64,000 nucleotides of DNA from Parapristionchus giblindavisi (lineage: Eukaryota; Nematoda; Chromadorea; Rhabditida; Diplogasteridae), in NCBI GenBank assembly GCA_943737045.1, contig CALSFV010000004.1, forward strand, positions 1,623,501 to 1,687,500, in the 5' to 3' direction. Positions 1-13,845 of this stretch are shown here, one piece after another. The notes beneath the pieces are model-generated. The model was not told the origin of the DNA, made no database searches, and saw only the letters and a list, made by a program, of their open reading frames with translations. The position numbers and the translations under genes are program-made. The stretch's first letter is position 1. Each line of letters opens with the position of its first letter.

Positions 1-3000
1 AGCTTTTACTCTGATATGGTCAAGATAACTTGAGAAATATGAAAATGAAAATGATATCTGCCGTGTCATATACCAAATGAAAGAGCGAAAAATTCTGAAC
101 AAGATAAACTATTTCAAAGTGGTCAATACGACCAATATGCAAATTTTTATTCCAGTGCTCTTTGTTTTTTGGTACAAAACAATTCGTTACAAGTCAAATT
201 GTCAATGATACTTATCGAGTGATATACTATGTGAAAGAGGAAAAAATTCTGAATGACACAAACTTCAGTTCATGTCGCTCTGTAACATTTTACTGCTGTG
301 ATAATGACCGAAGTACAAAAGTAGCTTTTACTCTGATATGGTCAAGATAACTTGAGAAATATGAAAATGAAAATGATACCTGTCGTGTCATATACCAAAT
401 GGAAGAGCGAAAAATTCCGAATAAGATAAACTATTTCAAAGTGGTCAATACGACCGATATGCAAATTTATATTCCAATGCTCTTTGTTTTTGATACAAAA
501 CAATTCGTTACAAGTCAAATTGTCAATGATACTTATCGAGTGATATGCTATCTGAAAGAGGAAAAAATTCTGAATGACACATACTTCAGTTCATGTCGCT
601 CTGTAACATTTTACTGCTGTGATAATGACCGAAGTACAAAAGTAGCTTTTACTCTGATATGGTCAAGATAACTTGAGAAATATGAAAATGAAAATGATAT
701 CTGCCGTGTCATATACCAAATGAAAGAGCGAAAAATTCTGAATAAGATAAACTATTTCAAAGTGGTCAATACGGCCAATATGCAAATTTATATTCCAATG
801 CTTTTTGTTTTTGGTACAAAACAATTCGTTACAAGTCAAATTGTCAATGATACTTATCGAGTGATATACTATCTGAAAGAGGAAAAAAATCTGAATGACA
901 CAAACTTCAGTTCATGTCGCTCTGTAACATTTTACTGCTGCTATAATGACCGAAGTACAAAAGTAGCTTTTACTCTGATATGGTCAAGATAATTTGAGAA
1001 ATATGAAAATGAAAATGATACCTGTCGTGTCATATACCAAATGAAAGAGCGAAAAATTCCGAATAAGATAAACTATTTCAAAGTGGTCAATACGGCCAAT
1101 ATGCAAATTTATATTCCAATGCTTTTTGTTTTTGGTACAAAACAATTCGTTACAAGTCAAATTGTCAATGATACTTATCGAGTGATATACTATCTGAAAG
1201 AGGAAAAAAATCTGAATGACACAAACTTCAGTTCATGTCGCTCTGTAACATTTTACTGCTGCTATAATGACCGAAGTACAAAAGTAGCTTTTACTCTGAT
1301 ATGGTCAAGATAACTTGAGAAATATGAAAATGAAAATGATATCTGCCGTGTCATATACCAAATGAAAGAGCGAAAAATTCTGAATAAGATAAACTATTTC
1401 AAAGTGGTCAATACGGCCAATATGCAAATTTATATTCCAATGCTTTTTGTTTTTGGTACAAAACAATTCGTTACAAGTCAAATTGTCAATGATACTTATC
1501 GAGTGATATACTATGTGAAAGAGGAAAAAATTCTGAATGACACAAACTTCAGTTCATGTCGCTCTGTAACATTTTACTGCTGTGATAATGACCGAAGTAC
1601 AAAAGTAGCTTTTACTCTGATATGGTCAAGATAACTTGAGAAATATGAAAATGAAAATGATACCTGTCGTGTCATATACCAAATGAAAGAGCGAAAAATT
1701 CCGAATAAGATAAACTATTTCAAAGTGGTCAATACGACCAATATGCAAATTTATATTCCAATGCTCTTTGTTTTTGATACAAAACAATTCGTTACAAGTC
1801 AAATTGTCAATGATACTTATCGAGTGATATACTATGTGAAAGAGGAAAAAATTCTGAATGACACAAACTTCAGTTCATGTCGCTCTGTAACATTTTACTG
1901 CTGCTATAATGACCGAAGTACAAAAGTAGCTTTTACTCTGATATGGTCAAGATAACTTGAGAAATATGAAAATGAAAATGATACCTGTCGTGTCATATAC
2001 CAAATGAAAGAGCGAAAAATTCCGAATAAGATAAACTATTTCAAAGTGGTCAATACGACCAATATGCAAATTTATATTCCAATGCTCTTTGTTTTTGATA
2101 CAAAACAATTCGTTACAAGTCAAATTGTCAATGATACTTATCGAGTGATATGCTATCTGAAAGAGGAAAAAATTCTGAATGACACAAACTTCAGTTCATG
2201 TCGCTCTGTAACATTTTACTGCTGTGATAATGACCGAAGTACAAAAGTAGCTTTTACTCTGATATGGTCAAGATAACTTGAGAAATATGAAAATGAAAAT
2301 GATACCTGTCGTGTCATATACCAAATGAAAGAGCGAAAAATTCCGAATAAGATAAACTATTTCAAAGTGGTCAATACGACCAATATGCAAATTTATATTC
2401 CAATGCTCTTTGTTTTTGATACAAAACAATTCGTTACAAGTCAAATTGTCAATGATACTTATCGAGTGATATACTATGTGAAAGAGGAAAAAATTCTGAA
2501 TGACACAAACTTCAGTTCATGTCGCTCTGTAACATTTTACTGCTGCTATAATGACCGAAGTACAAAAGTAGCTTTTACTTTGATATGGTCAAGATAACTT
2601 GAGAAATATGAAAATGAAAATGATACCTGTCGTGTCATATACCAAATGAAAGAGCGAAAAATTCCGAATAAGATAAACTATTTCAAAGTGGTCAATACGA
2701 CCAATATGCAAATTTATATTCCAATGCTCTTTGTTTTTGATACAAAACAATTCGTTACAAGTCAAATTGTCAATGATACTTATCGAGTGATATGCTATCT
2801 GAAAGAGGAAAAAATTCTGAATGACACAAACTTCAGTTCATGTCGCTCTGTAACATTTTACTGCTGCTATAATGACCGAAGTACAAAAGTACTTTTTACT
2901 CTGATATGGTCATGATAACTTGAGAAATATGAAAATGAAAATGATACCTGTCGTGTCATATACCAAATGAAAGAGCGAAAAATTCCGAATAAGATAAACT

Positions 3001-4397
3001 ATTTCAAAGTGGTCAATACGACCAATATGCAAATTTATATTCCAATGCTCTTTGTTTTTGATACAAAACAATTCGTTACAAGTCAAATTGTCAATGATAC
3101 TTATCGAGTGATATGCTATCTGAAAGAGGAAAAAATTCTGAATGACACAAACTTCAGTTCATGTCGCTCTGTAACATTTTACTGCTGCTATAATGACCGA
3201 AGTACAAAAGTAGCTTTTACTCTGATATGGTCAAGATAACTTGAGAAATATGAAAATGAAAATGATACCTGTCGTGTCATATACCAAATGAAAGAGCGAA
3301 AAATTCCGAATAAGATAAACTATTTCAAAGTGGTCAATACGACCAATATGCAAATTTATATTCCAATGCTCTTTGTTTTTGATACAAAACAATTCGTTAC
3401 AAGTCAAATTGTCAATGATACTTATCGAGTGATATGCTATCTGAAAGAGGAAAAAATTCTGAATGACACAAACTTCAGTTCATGTCGCTCTGTAACATTT
3501 TACTGCTGCTATAATGACCGAAGTACAAAAGTACTTTTTACTCTGATATGGTCATGATAACTTGAGAAATATGAAAATGAAAATGATATCTGCCGTGTCA
3601 TATACCAAATGAAAGAGCGAAAAATTCTGAATAAGATAAACTATTTCAAAGTGGTCAATACGGCCAATATGCAAATTTATATTCCAATGCTTTTTGTGTT
3701 TGGTACAAAACAATTCGTTACAAGTCAAATTGTCAATGATACTTATCGAGTGATATACTATGTGAAAGAGGAAAAAATTCTGAATGACACAAACTTCAGT
3801 TCATGTCGCTCTGTAACATTTTACTGCTGTGATAATGACCGAAGTACAAAAGTAGCTTTTACTCTGATATGGTCAAGATAACTTGAGAAATATGAAAATG
3901 AAAATGATACCTGTCGTGTCATATACCAAATGAAAGAGCGAAAAATTCCGAATAAGATAAACTATTTCAAAGTGGTCAATACGACCAATATGCAAATTTA
4001 TATTCCAATGCTCTTTGTTTTTGATACAAAACAATTCGTTACAAGTCAAATTGTCAATGATACTTATCGAGTGATATACTATGTGAAAGAGGAAAAAATT
4101 CTGAATGACACAAACTTCAGTTCATGTCGCTCTGTAACATTTTACTGCTGCTATAATGACCGAAGTACAAAAGTAGCTTTTACTCTGATATGGTCAAGAT
4201 AACTTGAGAAATATGAAAATGAAAATGATACCTGTCGTGTCATATACCAAATGAAAGAGCGAAAAATTCCGAATAAGATAAACTATTTCAAAGTGGTCAA
4301 TACGACCAATATGCAAATTTATATTCCAATGCTCTTTGTTTTTGATACAAAACAATTCGTTACAAGTCAAATTGTCAATGATACTTATCGAGTGATA

Positions 4398-6644
4398 TGC
4401 TATCTGAAAGAGGAAAAAATTCTGAATGACACAAACTTCAGTTCATGTCGCTCTGTAACATTTTACTGCTGCTATAATGACCGAAGTACAAAAGTAGCTT
4501 TTACTCTGATATGGTCAAGATAACTTGAGAAATATGAAAATGAAAATGATATCTGCCGTGTCATATACCAAATGAAAGAGCGAAAAATTCTGAATAAGAT
4601 AAACTATTTCAAAGTGGTCAATACGGCCAATATGCAAATTTATATTCCAATGCTTTTTGTTTTTGGTACAAAACAATTCGTTACAAGTCAAATTGTCAAT
4701 GATACTTATCGAGTGATATACTATGTGAAAGAGGAAAAAATTCTGAATGACACAAACTTCAGTTCATGTCGCTCTGTAACATTTTACTGCTGTGATAATG
4801 ACCGAAGTACAAAAGTAGCTTTTACTCTGATATGGTCAAGATAACTTGAGAAATATGAAAATGAAAATGATACCTGTCGTGTCATATACCAAATGAAAGA
4901 GCGAAAAATTCCGAATAAGATAAACTATTTCAAAGTGGTCAATACGACCAATATGCAAATTTATATTCCAATGCTTTTTGTTTTTGGTACAAAACAATTC
5001 GTTACAAGTCAAATTGTCAATGATACTTATCGAGTGATATACTATGTGAAAGAGGAAAAAATTCTGAATGACACAAACTTCAGTTCATGTCGCTCTGTAA
5101 CATTTTACTGCTGTGATAATGACCGAAGTACAAAAGTAGCTTTTACTCTGATATGGTCAAGATAACTTGAGAAATATGAAAATGAAAATGATACCTGTCG
5201 TGTCATATACCAAATGAAAGAGCGAAAAATTCCGAATAAGATAAACTATTTCAAAGTGGTCAATACGACCAATATGCAAATTTATATTCCAATGCTTTTT
5301 GTTTTTGGTACAAAACAATTCGTTACAAGTCAAATTGTCAATGATACTTATCGAGTGATATACTATGTGAAAGAGGAAAAAATTCTGAATGACACAAACT
5401 TCAGTTCATGTCGCTCTGTAACATTTTACTGCTGCTATAATGACCGAAGTACAAAAGTAGCTTTTACTCTGATATGGTCAAGATAACTTGAGAAATATGA
5501 AAATGAAAATGATACCTGTCGTGTCATATACCAAATGAAAGAGCGAAAAATTCCGAATAAGATAAACTATTTCAAAGTGGTCAATACGACCAATATGCAA
5601 ATTTATATTCCAATGCTCTTTGTTTTTGATACAAAACAATTCGTTACAAGTCAAATTGTCAATGATACTTATCGAGTGATATGCTATCTGAAAGAGGAAA
5701 AAATTCTGAATGACACAAACTTCAGTTCATGTCGCTCTGTAACATTTTACTGCTGTGATAATGACCGAAGTACAAAAGTAGCTTTTACTCTGATATGGTC
5801 AAGATAACTTGAGAAATATGAAAATGAAAATGATACCTGTCGTGTCATATACCAAATGAAAGAGCGAAAAATTCCGAATAAGATAAACTATTTCAAAGTG
5901 GTCAATACGACCAATATGCAAATTTATATTCCAATGCTCTTTGTTTTTGATACAAAACAATTCGTTACAAGTCAAATTGTCAATGATACTTATCGAGTGA
6001 TATACTATGTGAAAGAGGAAAAAATTCTGAATGACACAAACTTCAGTTCATGTCGCTCTGTAACATTTTACTGCTGCTATAATGACCGAAGTACAAAAGT
6101 AGCTTTTACTCTGATATGGTCAAGATAACTTGAGAAATATGAAAATGAAAATGATACCTGTCGTGTCATATACCAAATGAAAGAGCGAAAAATTCCGAAT
6201 AAGATAAACTATTTCAAAGTGGTCAATACGACCAATATGCAAATTTATATTCCAATGCTCTTTGTTTTTGATACAAAACAATTCGTTACAAGTCAAATTG
6301 TCAATGATACTTATCGAGTGATATGCTATCTGAAAGAGGAAAAAATTCTGAATGACACAAACTTCAGTTCATGTCGCTCTGTAACATTTTACTGCTGCTA
6401 TAATGACCGAAGTACAAAAGTACTTTTTACTCTGATATGGTCATGATAACTTGAGAAATATGAAAATGAAAATGATATCTGCCGTGTCATATACCAAATG
6501 AAAGAGCGAAAAATTCTGAATAAGATAAACTATTTCAAAGTGGTCAATACGGCCAATATGCAAATTTATATTCCAATGCTTTTTGTGTTTGGTACAAAAC
6601 AATTCGTTACAAGTCAAATTGTCAATGATACTTATCGAGTGATA
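4398..6644. repeat. 7-mer HOR copy 1 (2,247 bp)
   Basis: The segment spans the 3' part of the unit anchored at 4,251, the six units anchored at 4,572-6,177 and the 5' part of the unit at 6,498. It recurs with a 2,247-bp offset (7 x 321) at 6,645-8,891. All the diagnostic states I compared are the same in both copies, in the same order. The edges are set only by the nearest informative sites. Confidence 0.85.
6588..6644. other. Chimeric monomer junction (unequal crossover)
   Basis: The unit anchored at 6,498 matches the unit at 8,745 up to the GTGTTT variant near 6,587. From TGCTATCTG at 6,645 onward it matches the unit at 4,251. This is the junction expected if a 2,247-bp segment was tandemly duplicated by unequal exchange between two such monomers. 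The breakpoint lies somewhere in the uninformative stretch reported here. Confidence 0.75.
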
Positions 6645-8891
6645 TGCTATCTGAAAGAGGAAAAAATTCTGAATGACACAAACTTCAGTTCATGTCGCTC
6701 TGTAACATTTTACTGCTGCTATAATGACCGAAGTACAAAAGTAGCTTTTACTCTGATATGGTCAAGATAACTTGAGAAATATGAAAATGAAAATGATATC
6801 TGCCGTGTCATATACCAAATGAAAGAGCGAAAAATTCTGAATAAGATAAACTATTTCAAAGTGGTCAATACGGCCAATATGCAAATTTATATTCCAATGC
6901 TTTTTGTTTTTGGTACAAAACAATTCGTTACAAGTCAAATTGTCAATGATACTTATCGAGTGATATACTATGTGAAAGAGGAAAAAATTCTGAATGACAC
7001 AAACTTCAGTTCATGTCGCTCTGTAACATTTTACTGCTGTGATAATGACCGAAGTACAAAAGTAGCTTTTACTCTGATATGGTCAAGATAACTTGAGAAA
7101 TATGAAAATGAAAATGATACCTGTCGTGTCATATACCAAATGAAAGAGCGAAAAATTCCGAATAAGATAAACTATTTCAAAGTGGTCAATACGACCAATA
7201 TGCAAATTTATATTCCAATGCTTTTTGTTTTTGGTACAAAACAATTCGTTACAAGTCAAATTGTCAATGATACTTATCGAGTGATATACTATGTGAAAGA
7301 GGAAAAAATTCTGAATGACACAAACTTCAGTTCATGTCGCTCTGTAACATTTTACTGCTGTGATAATGACCGAAGTACAAAAGTAGCTTTTACTCTGATA
7401 TGGTCAAGATAACTTGAGAAATATGAAAATGAAAATGATACCTGTCGTGTCATATACCAAATGAAAGAGCGAAAAATTCCGAATAAGATAAACTATTTCA
7501 AAGTGGTCAATACGACCAATATGCAAATTTATATTCCAATGCTTTTTGTTTTTGGTACAAAACAATTCGTTACAAGTCAAATTGTCAATGATACTTATCG
7601 AGTGATATACTATGTGAAAGAGGAAAAAATTCTGAATGACACAAACTTCAGTTCATGTCGCTCTGTAACATTTTACTGCTGCTATAATGACCGAAGTACA
7701 AAAGTAGCTTTTACTCTGATATGGTCAAGATAACTTGAGAAATATGAAAATGAAAATGATACCTGTCGTGTCATATACCAAATGAAAGAGCGAAAAATTC
7801 CGAATAAGATAAACTATTTCAAAGTGGTCAATACGACCAATATGCAAATTTATATTCCAATGCTCTTTGTTTTTGATACAAAACAATTCGTTACAAGTCA
7901 AATTGTCAATGATACTTATCGAGTGATATGCTATCTGAAAGAGGAAAAAATTCTGAATGACACAAACTTCAGTTCATGTCGCTCTGTAACATTTTACTGC
8001 TGTGATAATGACCGAAGTACAAAAGTAGCTTTTACTCTGATATGGTCAAGATAACTTGAGAAATATGAAAATGAAAATGATACCTGTCGTGTCATATACC
8101 AAATGAAAGAGCGAAAAATTCCGAATAAGATAAACTATTTCAAAGTGGTCAATACGACCAATATGCAAATTTATATTCCAATGCTCTTTGTTTTTGATAC
8201 AAAACAATTCGTTACAAGTCAAATTGTCAATGATACTTATCGAGTGATATACTATGTGAAAGAGGAAAAAATTCTGAATGACACAAACTTCAGTTCATGT
8301 CGCTCTGTAACATTTTACTGCTGCTATAATGACCGAAGTACAAAAGTAGCTTTTACTCTGATATGGTCAAGATAACTTGAGAAATATGAAAATGAAAATG
8401 ATACCTGTCGTGTCATATACCAAATGAAAGAGCGAAAAATTCCGAATAAGATAAACTATTTCAAAGTGGTCAATACGACCAATATGCAAATTTATATTCC
8501 AATGCTCTTTGTTTTTGATACAAAACAATTCGTTACAAGTCAAATTGTCAATGATACTTATCGAGTGATATGCTATCTGAAAGAGGAAAAAATTCTGAAT
8601 GACACAAACTTCAGTTCATGTCGCTCTGTAACATTTTACTGCTGCTATAATGACCGAAGTACAAAAGTACTTTTTACTCTGATATGGTCATGATAACTTG
8701 AGAAATATGAAAATGAAAATGATATCTGCCGTGTCATATACCAAATGAAAGAGCGAAAAATTCTGAATAAGATAAACTATTTCAAAGTGGTCAATACGGC
8801 CAATATGCAAATTTATATTCCAATGCTTTTTGTGTTTGGTACAAAACAATTCGTTACAAGTCAAATTGTCAATGATACTTATCGAGTGATA
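6645..8891. repeat. 7-mer HOR copy 2 (2,247 bp)
   Basis: This is the downstream copy of the 4,398-6,644 segment. It contains the units anchored at 6,819, 7,140, 7,461, 7,782, 8,103 and 8,424 and ends inside the unit at 8,745, which carries the same rare TTTTTGTGTTTGG variant found near 6,587. Beyond this the two series diverge: the unit at 8,745 continues with TACTATGTG and TGTGATAAT, whereas the unit at 6,498 switches to TGCTATCTG and TGCTATAAT. Confidence 0.85.
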
Positions 8892-11800
8892 TACTATGTG
8901 AAAGAGGAAAAAATTCTGAATGACACAAACTTCAGTTCATGTCGCTCTGTAACATTTTACTGCTGTGATAATGACCGAAGTACAAAAGTAGCTTTTACTC
9001 TGATATGGTCAAGATAACTTGAGAAATATGAAAATGAAAATGATACCTGTCGTGTCATATACCAAATGAAAGAGCGAAAAATTCCGAATAAGATAAACTA
9101 TTTCAAAGTGGTCAATACGACCAATATGCAAATTTATATTCCAATGCTCTTTGTTTTTGATACAAAACAATTCGTTACAAGTCAAATTGTCAATGATACT
9201 TATCGAGTGATATACTATGTGAAAGAGGAAAAAATTCTGAATGACACAAACTTCAGTTCATGTCGCTCTGTAACATTTTACTGCTGCTATAATGACCGAA
9301 GTACAAAAGTAGCTTTTACTCTGATATGGTCAAGATAACTTGAGAAATATGAAAATGAAAATGATACCTGTCGTGTCATATACCAAATGAAAGAGCGAAA
9401 AATTCCGAATAAGATAAACTATTTCAAAGTGGTCAATACGACCAATATGCAAATTTATATTCCAATGCTCTTTGTTTTTGATACAAAACAATTCGTTACA
9501 AGTCAAATTGTCAATGATACTTATCGAGTGATATGCTATCTGAAAGAGGAAAAAATTCTGAATGACACAAACTTCAGTTCATGTCGCTCTGTAACATTTT
9601 ACTGCTGTGATAATGACCGAAGTACAAAAGTAGCTTTTACTCTGATATGGTCAAGATAACTTGAGAAATATGAAAATGAAAATGATACCTGTCGTGTCAT
9701 ATACCAAATGAAAGAGCGAAAAATTCCGAATAAGATAAACTATTTCAAAGTGGTCAATACGACCAATATGCAAATTTATATTCCAATGCTCTTTGTTTTT
9801 GATACAAAACAATTCGTTACAAGTCAAATTGTCAATGATACTTATCGAGTGATATACTATGTGAAAGAGGAAAAAATTCTGAATGACACAAACTTCAGTT
9901 CATGTCGCTCTGTAACATTTTACTGCTGCTATAATGACCGAAGTACAAAAGTAGCTTTTACTCTGATATGGTCAAGATAACTTGAGAAATATGAAAATGA
10001 AAATGATACCTGTCGTGTCATATACCAAATGAAAGAGCGAAAAATTCCGAATAAGATAAACTATTTCAAAGTGGTCAATACGACCAATATGCAAATTTAT
10101 ATTCCAATGCTCTTTGTTTTTGATACAAAACAATTCGTTACAAGTCAAATTGTCAATGATACTTATCGAGTGATATGCTATCTGAAAGAGGAAAAAATTC
10201 TGAATGACACAAACTTCAGTTCATGTCGCTCTGTAACATTTTACTGCTGCTATAATGACCGAAGTACAAAAGTACTTTTTACTCTGATATGGTCAAGATA
10301 ACTTGAGAAATATGAAAATGAAAATGATATCTGCCGTGTCATATACCAAATGAAAGAGCGAAAAATTCTGAATAAGATAAACTATTTCAAAGTGGTCAGT
10401 ACGGCCAATATGCAAATTTATATTCCAGTGCTCTCTTTTTTGGTACAAAACAATTCGTTACAAGTCAAATTGTCCATTAAACTTATCGAGTGATATACTA
10501 TGTGAAAGAGGAAAAAATTCTGAATGACACAAACTTCAGTTCATGTCGCTCTGTAACATTTTACTGCTGCTATAATGACCGAAGTGCAAAAGTACTTTTT
10601 ACTCTGATATGGTCAAGATAACTTGAGAAATATGAAAATGAAAATGATACCTGTCGTGTCATATACCAAATGAAAGAGCGAAAAATTCCGAATAAGATAA
10701 ACTATTTCAAAGTGGTCAATACGACCAATATGCAAATTTATATTCCAATGCTCTTTGTTTTTGATACAAAACAATTCGTTACAAGTCAAATTGTCAATGA
10801 TACTTATCGAGTGATATGCTATCTGAAAGAAGAAAAAATTCTGAATGACACAAACTTCAGTTCATGTCGCTCTGTAACATTTTACTGCTGCTATAATGAC
10901 CGAAGTACAAAAGTAGTTTTTACTCTGATATGGTCAAGATAACTTGAGAAATATGAAAATGAAAATGATACCTGTGAAAATGAAAGAGCGAAAAATTCTG
11001 AATAAGATAAACTATTTCAAAGTGGTCAGTACGGCCAATATGCAAATTTATATTCCAGTGCTCTCTTTTTTGGTACAAAACAATTCGTTGCAAGTCAAAT
11101 TGTCAATGATACTTATCGAGTGATATACTATGTGAAAGAGGAAAAAATTCTGAATGACACAAACTTCAGTTCATATCGATCTGTAACATTTTACTGCTGC
11201 TATAATGACCGAAGTACAAAAGTAGCTTTTACTCTGATATGGTCAAGATAACTTGAGAACTATGAAAATGAAGATGATACCTGCCGTGTCATATACCAAA
11301 TGAAAGAGCGAAAAATTCTGAATAAGATAAACTATTTCAAAGTGGTCAATACGGCCAATATGCAAATTTAAATTCCAGTGCTCTCTGTTTTTGGTACAAA
11401 ACAATTCGTTGCATGTCAAATTGTCAATGATACTTATCGAGTGATATACTATGTGAAAGAGGAAAAAATTCTGAATGACACAAACTTCAGTTCATATCAA
11501 TCTGTAACATTTTACTGCTGCTATAGTGACCGAAGTACAAAAGTAGCTTTTACTCTGATATGGTCAAGGTTAACTTGAGAAATATGAAAATGAAAATGAT
11601 ACCTGTCGTGTCATATACCAAATGAAAGAGCGAAAAATTCCGAATAAGATAAACTATTTCAAAGTGGTCAATACGACCAATATGCAAATTTATATTCCAA
11701 TGCTCTTTGTTTTTGATACAAAACAATTCGTTACAAGTCAAATTGTCAATGATACTTATCGAGTGATATGCTATCTGAAAGAAGAAAAAATTCTGAATGA

Positions 11801-12894
11801 CACAAACTTCAGTTCATGTCGCTCTGTAACATTTTACTGCTGCTATAATGACCGAAGTACAAAAGTAGTTTTTACTCTGATATGGTCAAGATAACTTGAG
11901 AAATATGAAAATGAAAATGATACCTGTCGTGTCATATACCAAATGAAAGAGCGAAAAATTCCGAATAAGATAAACTATTTCAAAGTGGTCAATACGACCA
12001 ATATGCAAATTTATATTCCAATGCTCTTTGTTTTTGATACAAAACAATTCGTTACAAGTCAAATTGTCAATGATACTTATCGAGTGATATGCTATCTGAA
12101 AGAAGAAAAAATTCTGAATGACACAAACTTCAGTTCATGTCGCTCTGTAACATTTTACTGCTGCTATAATGACCGAAGTACAAAAGTAGTTTTTACTCTG
12201 ATATGGTCAAGATAACTTGAGAAATATGAAAATGAAAATGATACCTGTCGTGTCATATACCAAATGAAAGAGCGAAAAATTCCGAATAAGATAAACTATT
12301 TCAAAGTGGTCAATACGACCGATATGCAAATTTATATTCCAATGCTCTTTGTTTTTGATACAAAACAATTCGTTACAAGTCAAATTGTCAATGATACTTA
12401 TCGAGTGATATGCTATCTGAAAGAGGAAAAAATTCTGAATGACACAAACTTCAGTTCATGTCGCTCTGTAACATTTTACTGCTGCTATAATGACCGAAGT
12501 ACAAAAGTACTTTTTACTCTGATATGGTCAAGATAACTTGAGAAATATGAAAATGAAAATGATACCTGTCGTGTCATATACCAAATGAAAGAGCGAAAAA
12601 TTCCGAATAAGATAAACTATTTCAAAGTGGTCAATACGACCAATATGCAAATTTATATTCCAATGCTCTTTGTTTTTGATACAAAACAATTCGTTACAAG
12701 TCAAATTGTCAATGATACTTATCGAGTGATATGCTATCTGAAAGAAGAAAAAATTCTGAATGACACAAACTTCAGTTCATGTCGCTCTGTAACATTTTAC
12801 TGCTGCTATAATGACCGAAGTACAAAAGTAGTTTTTACTCTGATATGGTCAAGATAACTTGAGAAATATGAAAATGAAAATGATACCTGTGAAA

Positions 12895-13845
12895 ATGAAA
12901 GAGCGAAAAATTCTGAATAAGATAAACTATTTCAAAGTGGTCAGTACGGCCAATATGCAAATTTATATTCCAGTGCTCTCTTTTTTGGTACAAAACAATT
13001 CGTTGCAAGTCAAATTGTCAATGATACTTATCGAGTGATATACTATGTGAAAGAGGAAAAAATTCTGAATGACACAAACTTCAGTTCATATCGATCTGTA
13101 ACATTTTACTGCTGCTATAATGACCGAAGTACAAAAGTAGCTTTTACTCTGATATGGTCAAGATAACTTGAGAACTATGAAAATGAAGATGATACCTGCC
13201 GTGTCATATACCAAATGAAAGAGCGAAAAATTCTGAATAAGATAAACTATTTCAAAGTGGTCAATACGGCCAATATGCAAATTTAAATTCCAGTGCTCTC
13301 TGTTTTTGGTACAAAACAATTCGTTGCATGTCAAATTGTCAATGATACTTATCGAGTGATATGCTATCTGAAAGAGGAAAAAATTCTGAATGACACAAAC
13401 TTCAGTTCATGTCGCTCTGTAACATTTTACTGCTGCTATAATGACCGAAGTACAAAAGTACTTTTTACTCTGATATGGTCAAGATAACTTGAGAAATATG
13501 AAAATGAAAATGATACCTGTCGTGTCATATACCAAATGAAAGAGCGAAAAATTCCGAATAAGATAAACTATTTCAAAGTGGTCAATACGACCAATATGCA
13601 AATTTATATTCCAATGCTCTTTGTTTTTGATACAAAACAATTCGTTACAAGTCAAATTGTCAATGATACTTATCGAGTGATATGCTATCTGAAAGAAGAA
13701 AAAATTCTGAATGACACAAACTTCAGTTCATGTCGCTCTGTAACATTTTACTGCTGCTATAATGACCGAAGTACAAAAGTAGTTTTTACTCTGATATGGT
13801 CAAGATAACTTGAGAAATATGAAAATGAAAATGATACCTGTGAAA
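12895..13845. repeat. 951-bp 3-mer HOR unit
   Basis: The unit consists of three monomers of 320, 321 and 310 bp and ends at the 11-bp-deleted junction. The deleted junctions, marked by their following anchors, fall at 10,980, 12,895, 13,846 and 14,797, which is 1,915 bp and then twice 951 bp. A second copy with variant monomers is at 13,846-14,796. The first interval holds six monomers. Confidence 0.8.
13333..13361. other. Chimeric monomer junction in domain 2
   Basis: The unit anchored at 13,215 carries GTTGCATGTC (13,323-13,332), otherwise found in the unit at 11,300. From TGC at 13,362 it then has TGCTATCTG, TGTCGCTCTG and GTACTTTTT, as in the unit at 12,264. A switch between two monomer types therefore lies in this 29-bp interval. 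The resulting offsets of 1,915 bp on one side and 951 bp on the other fit unequal exchange. Confidence 0.7.

Larger units (their letters stand above)
1..10349. repeat. Domain 1: 321-bp monomers, CGCTCT type
   Basis: Anchors lie at 77 and then every 321 bp from 399 to 10,029, making this the most length-regular part of the window. The first unit is 322 bp because of one extra T in the T-run near 170. All monomers carry TGTCGCTCTG, which later domains replace by CGATCT. Two families alternate irregularly. One has CTG...GGCCAAT...TTTGGTAC and is preceded by GATATCTGCCG (a GATATC site). The other has CCG...GACCAAT...TTTGATAC and is preceded by GATACCTGTCG. Independent markers are TACTATGTG versus TGCTATCTG, TGTGATAAT versus TGCTATAAT, and GTAGCTTTT versus GTACTTTTT. 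Units with anchors 2,646, 3,288, 6,177 and 8,424 have GTACTTTTT together with TCATGATAAC at the tail. Confidence 0.92.

Noticed and set aside
1..76. Array edge or unique flank at the window start
   Set aside because: The first 76 bp match the 3' part of an ordinary monomer (tail and GATATCTGCCG), so the array simply continues beyond the window.
399..10942. Series of ~90-codon plus-strand ORFs starting MKERK as a tandem gene family
   Set aside because: They recur once per 321-bp satellite unit with no separate promoter, spacer or conserved coding signal. Differences between copies are mostly amino-acid changing, and many copies are cut by TAA or shifted by 1-bp indels.
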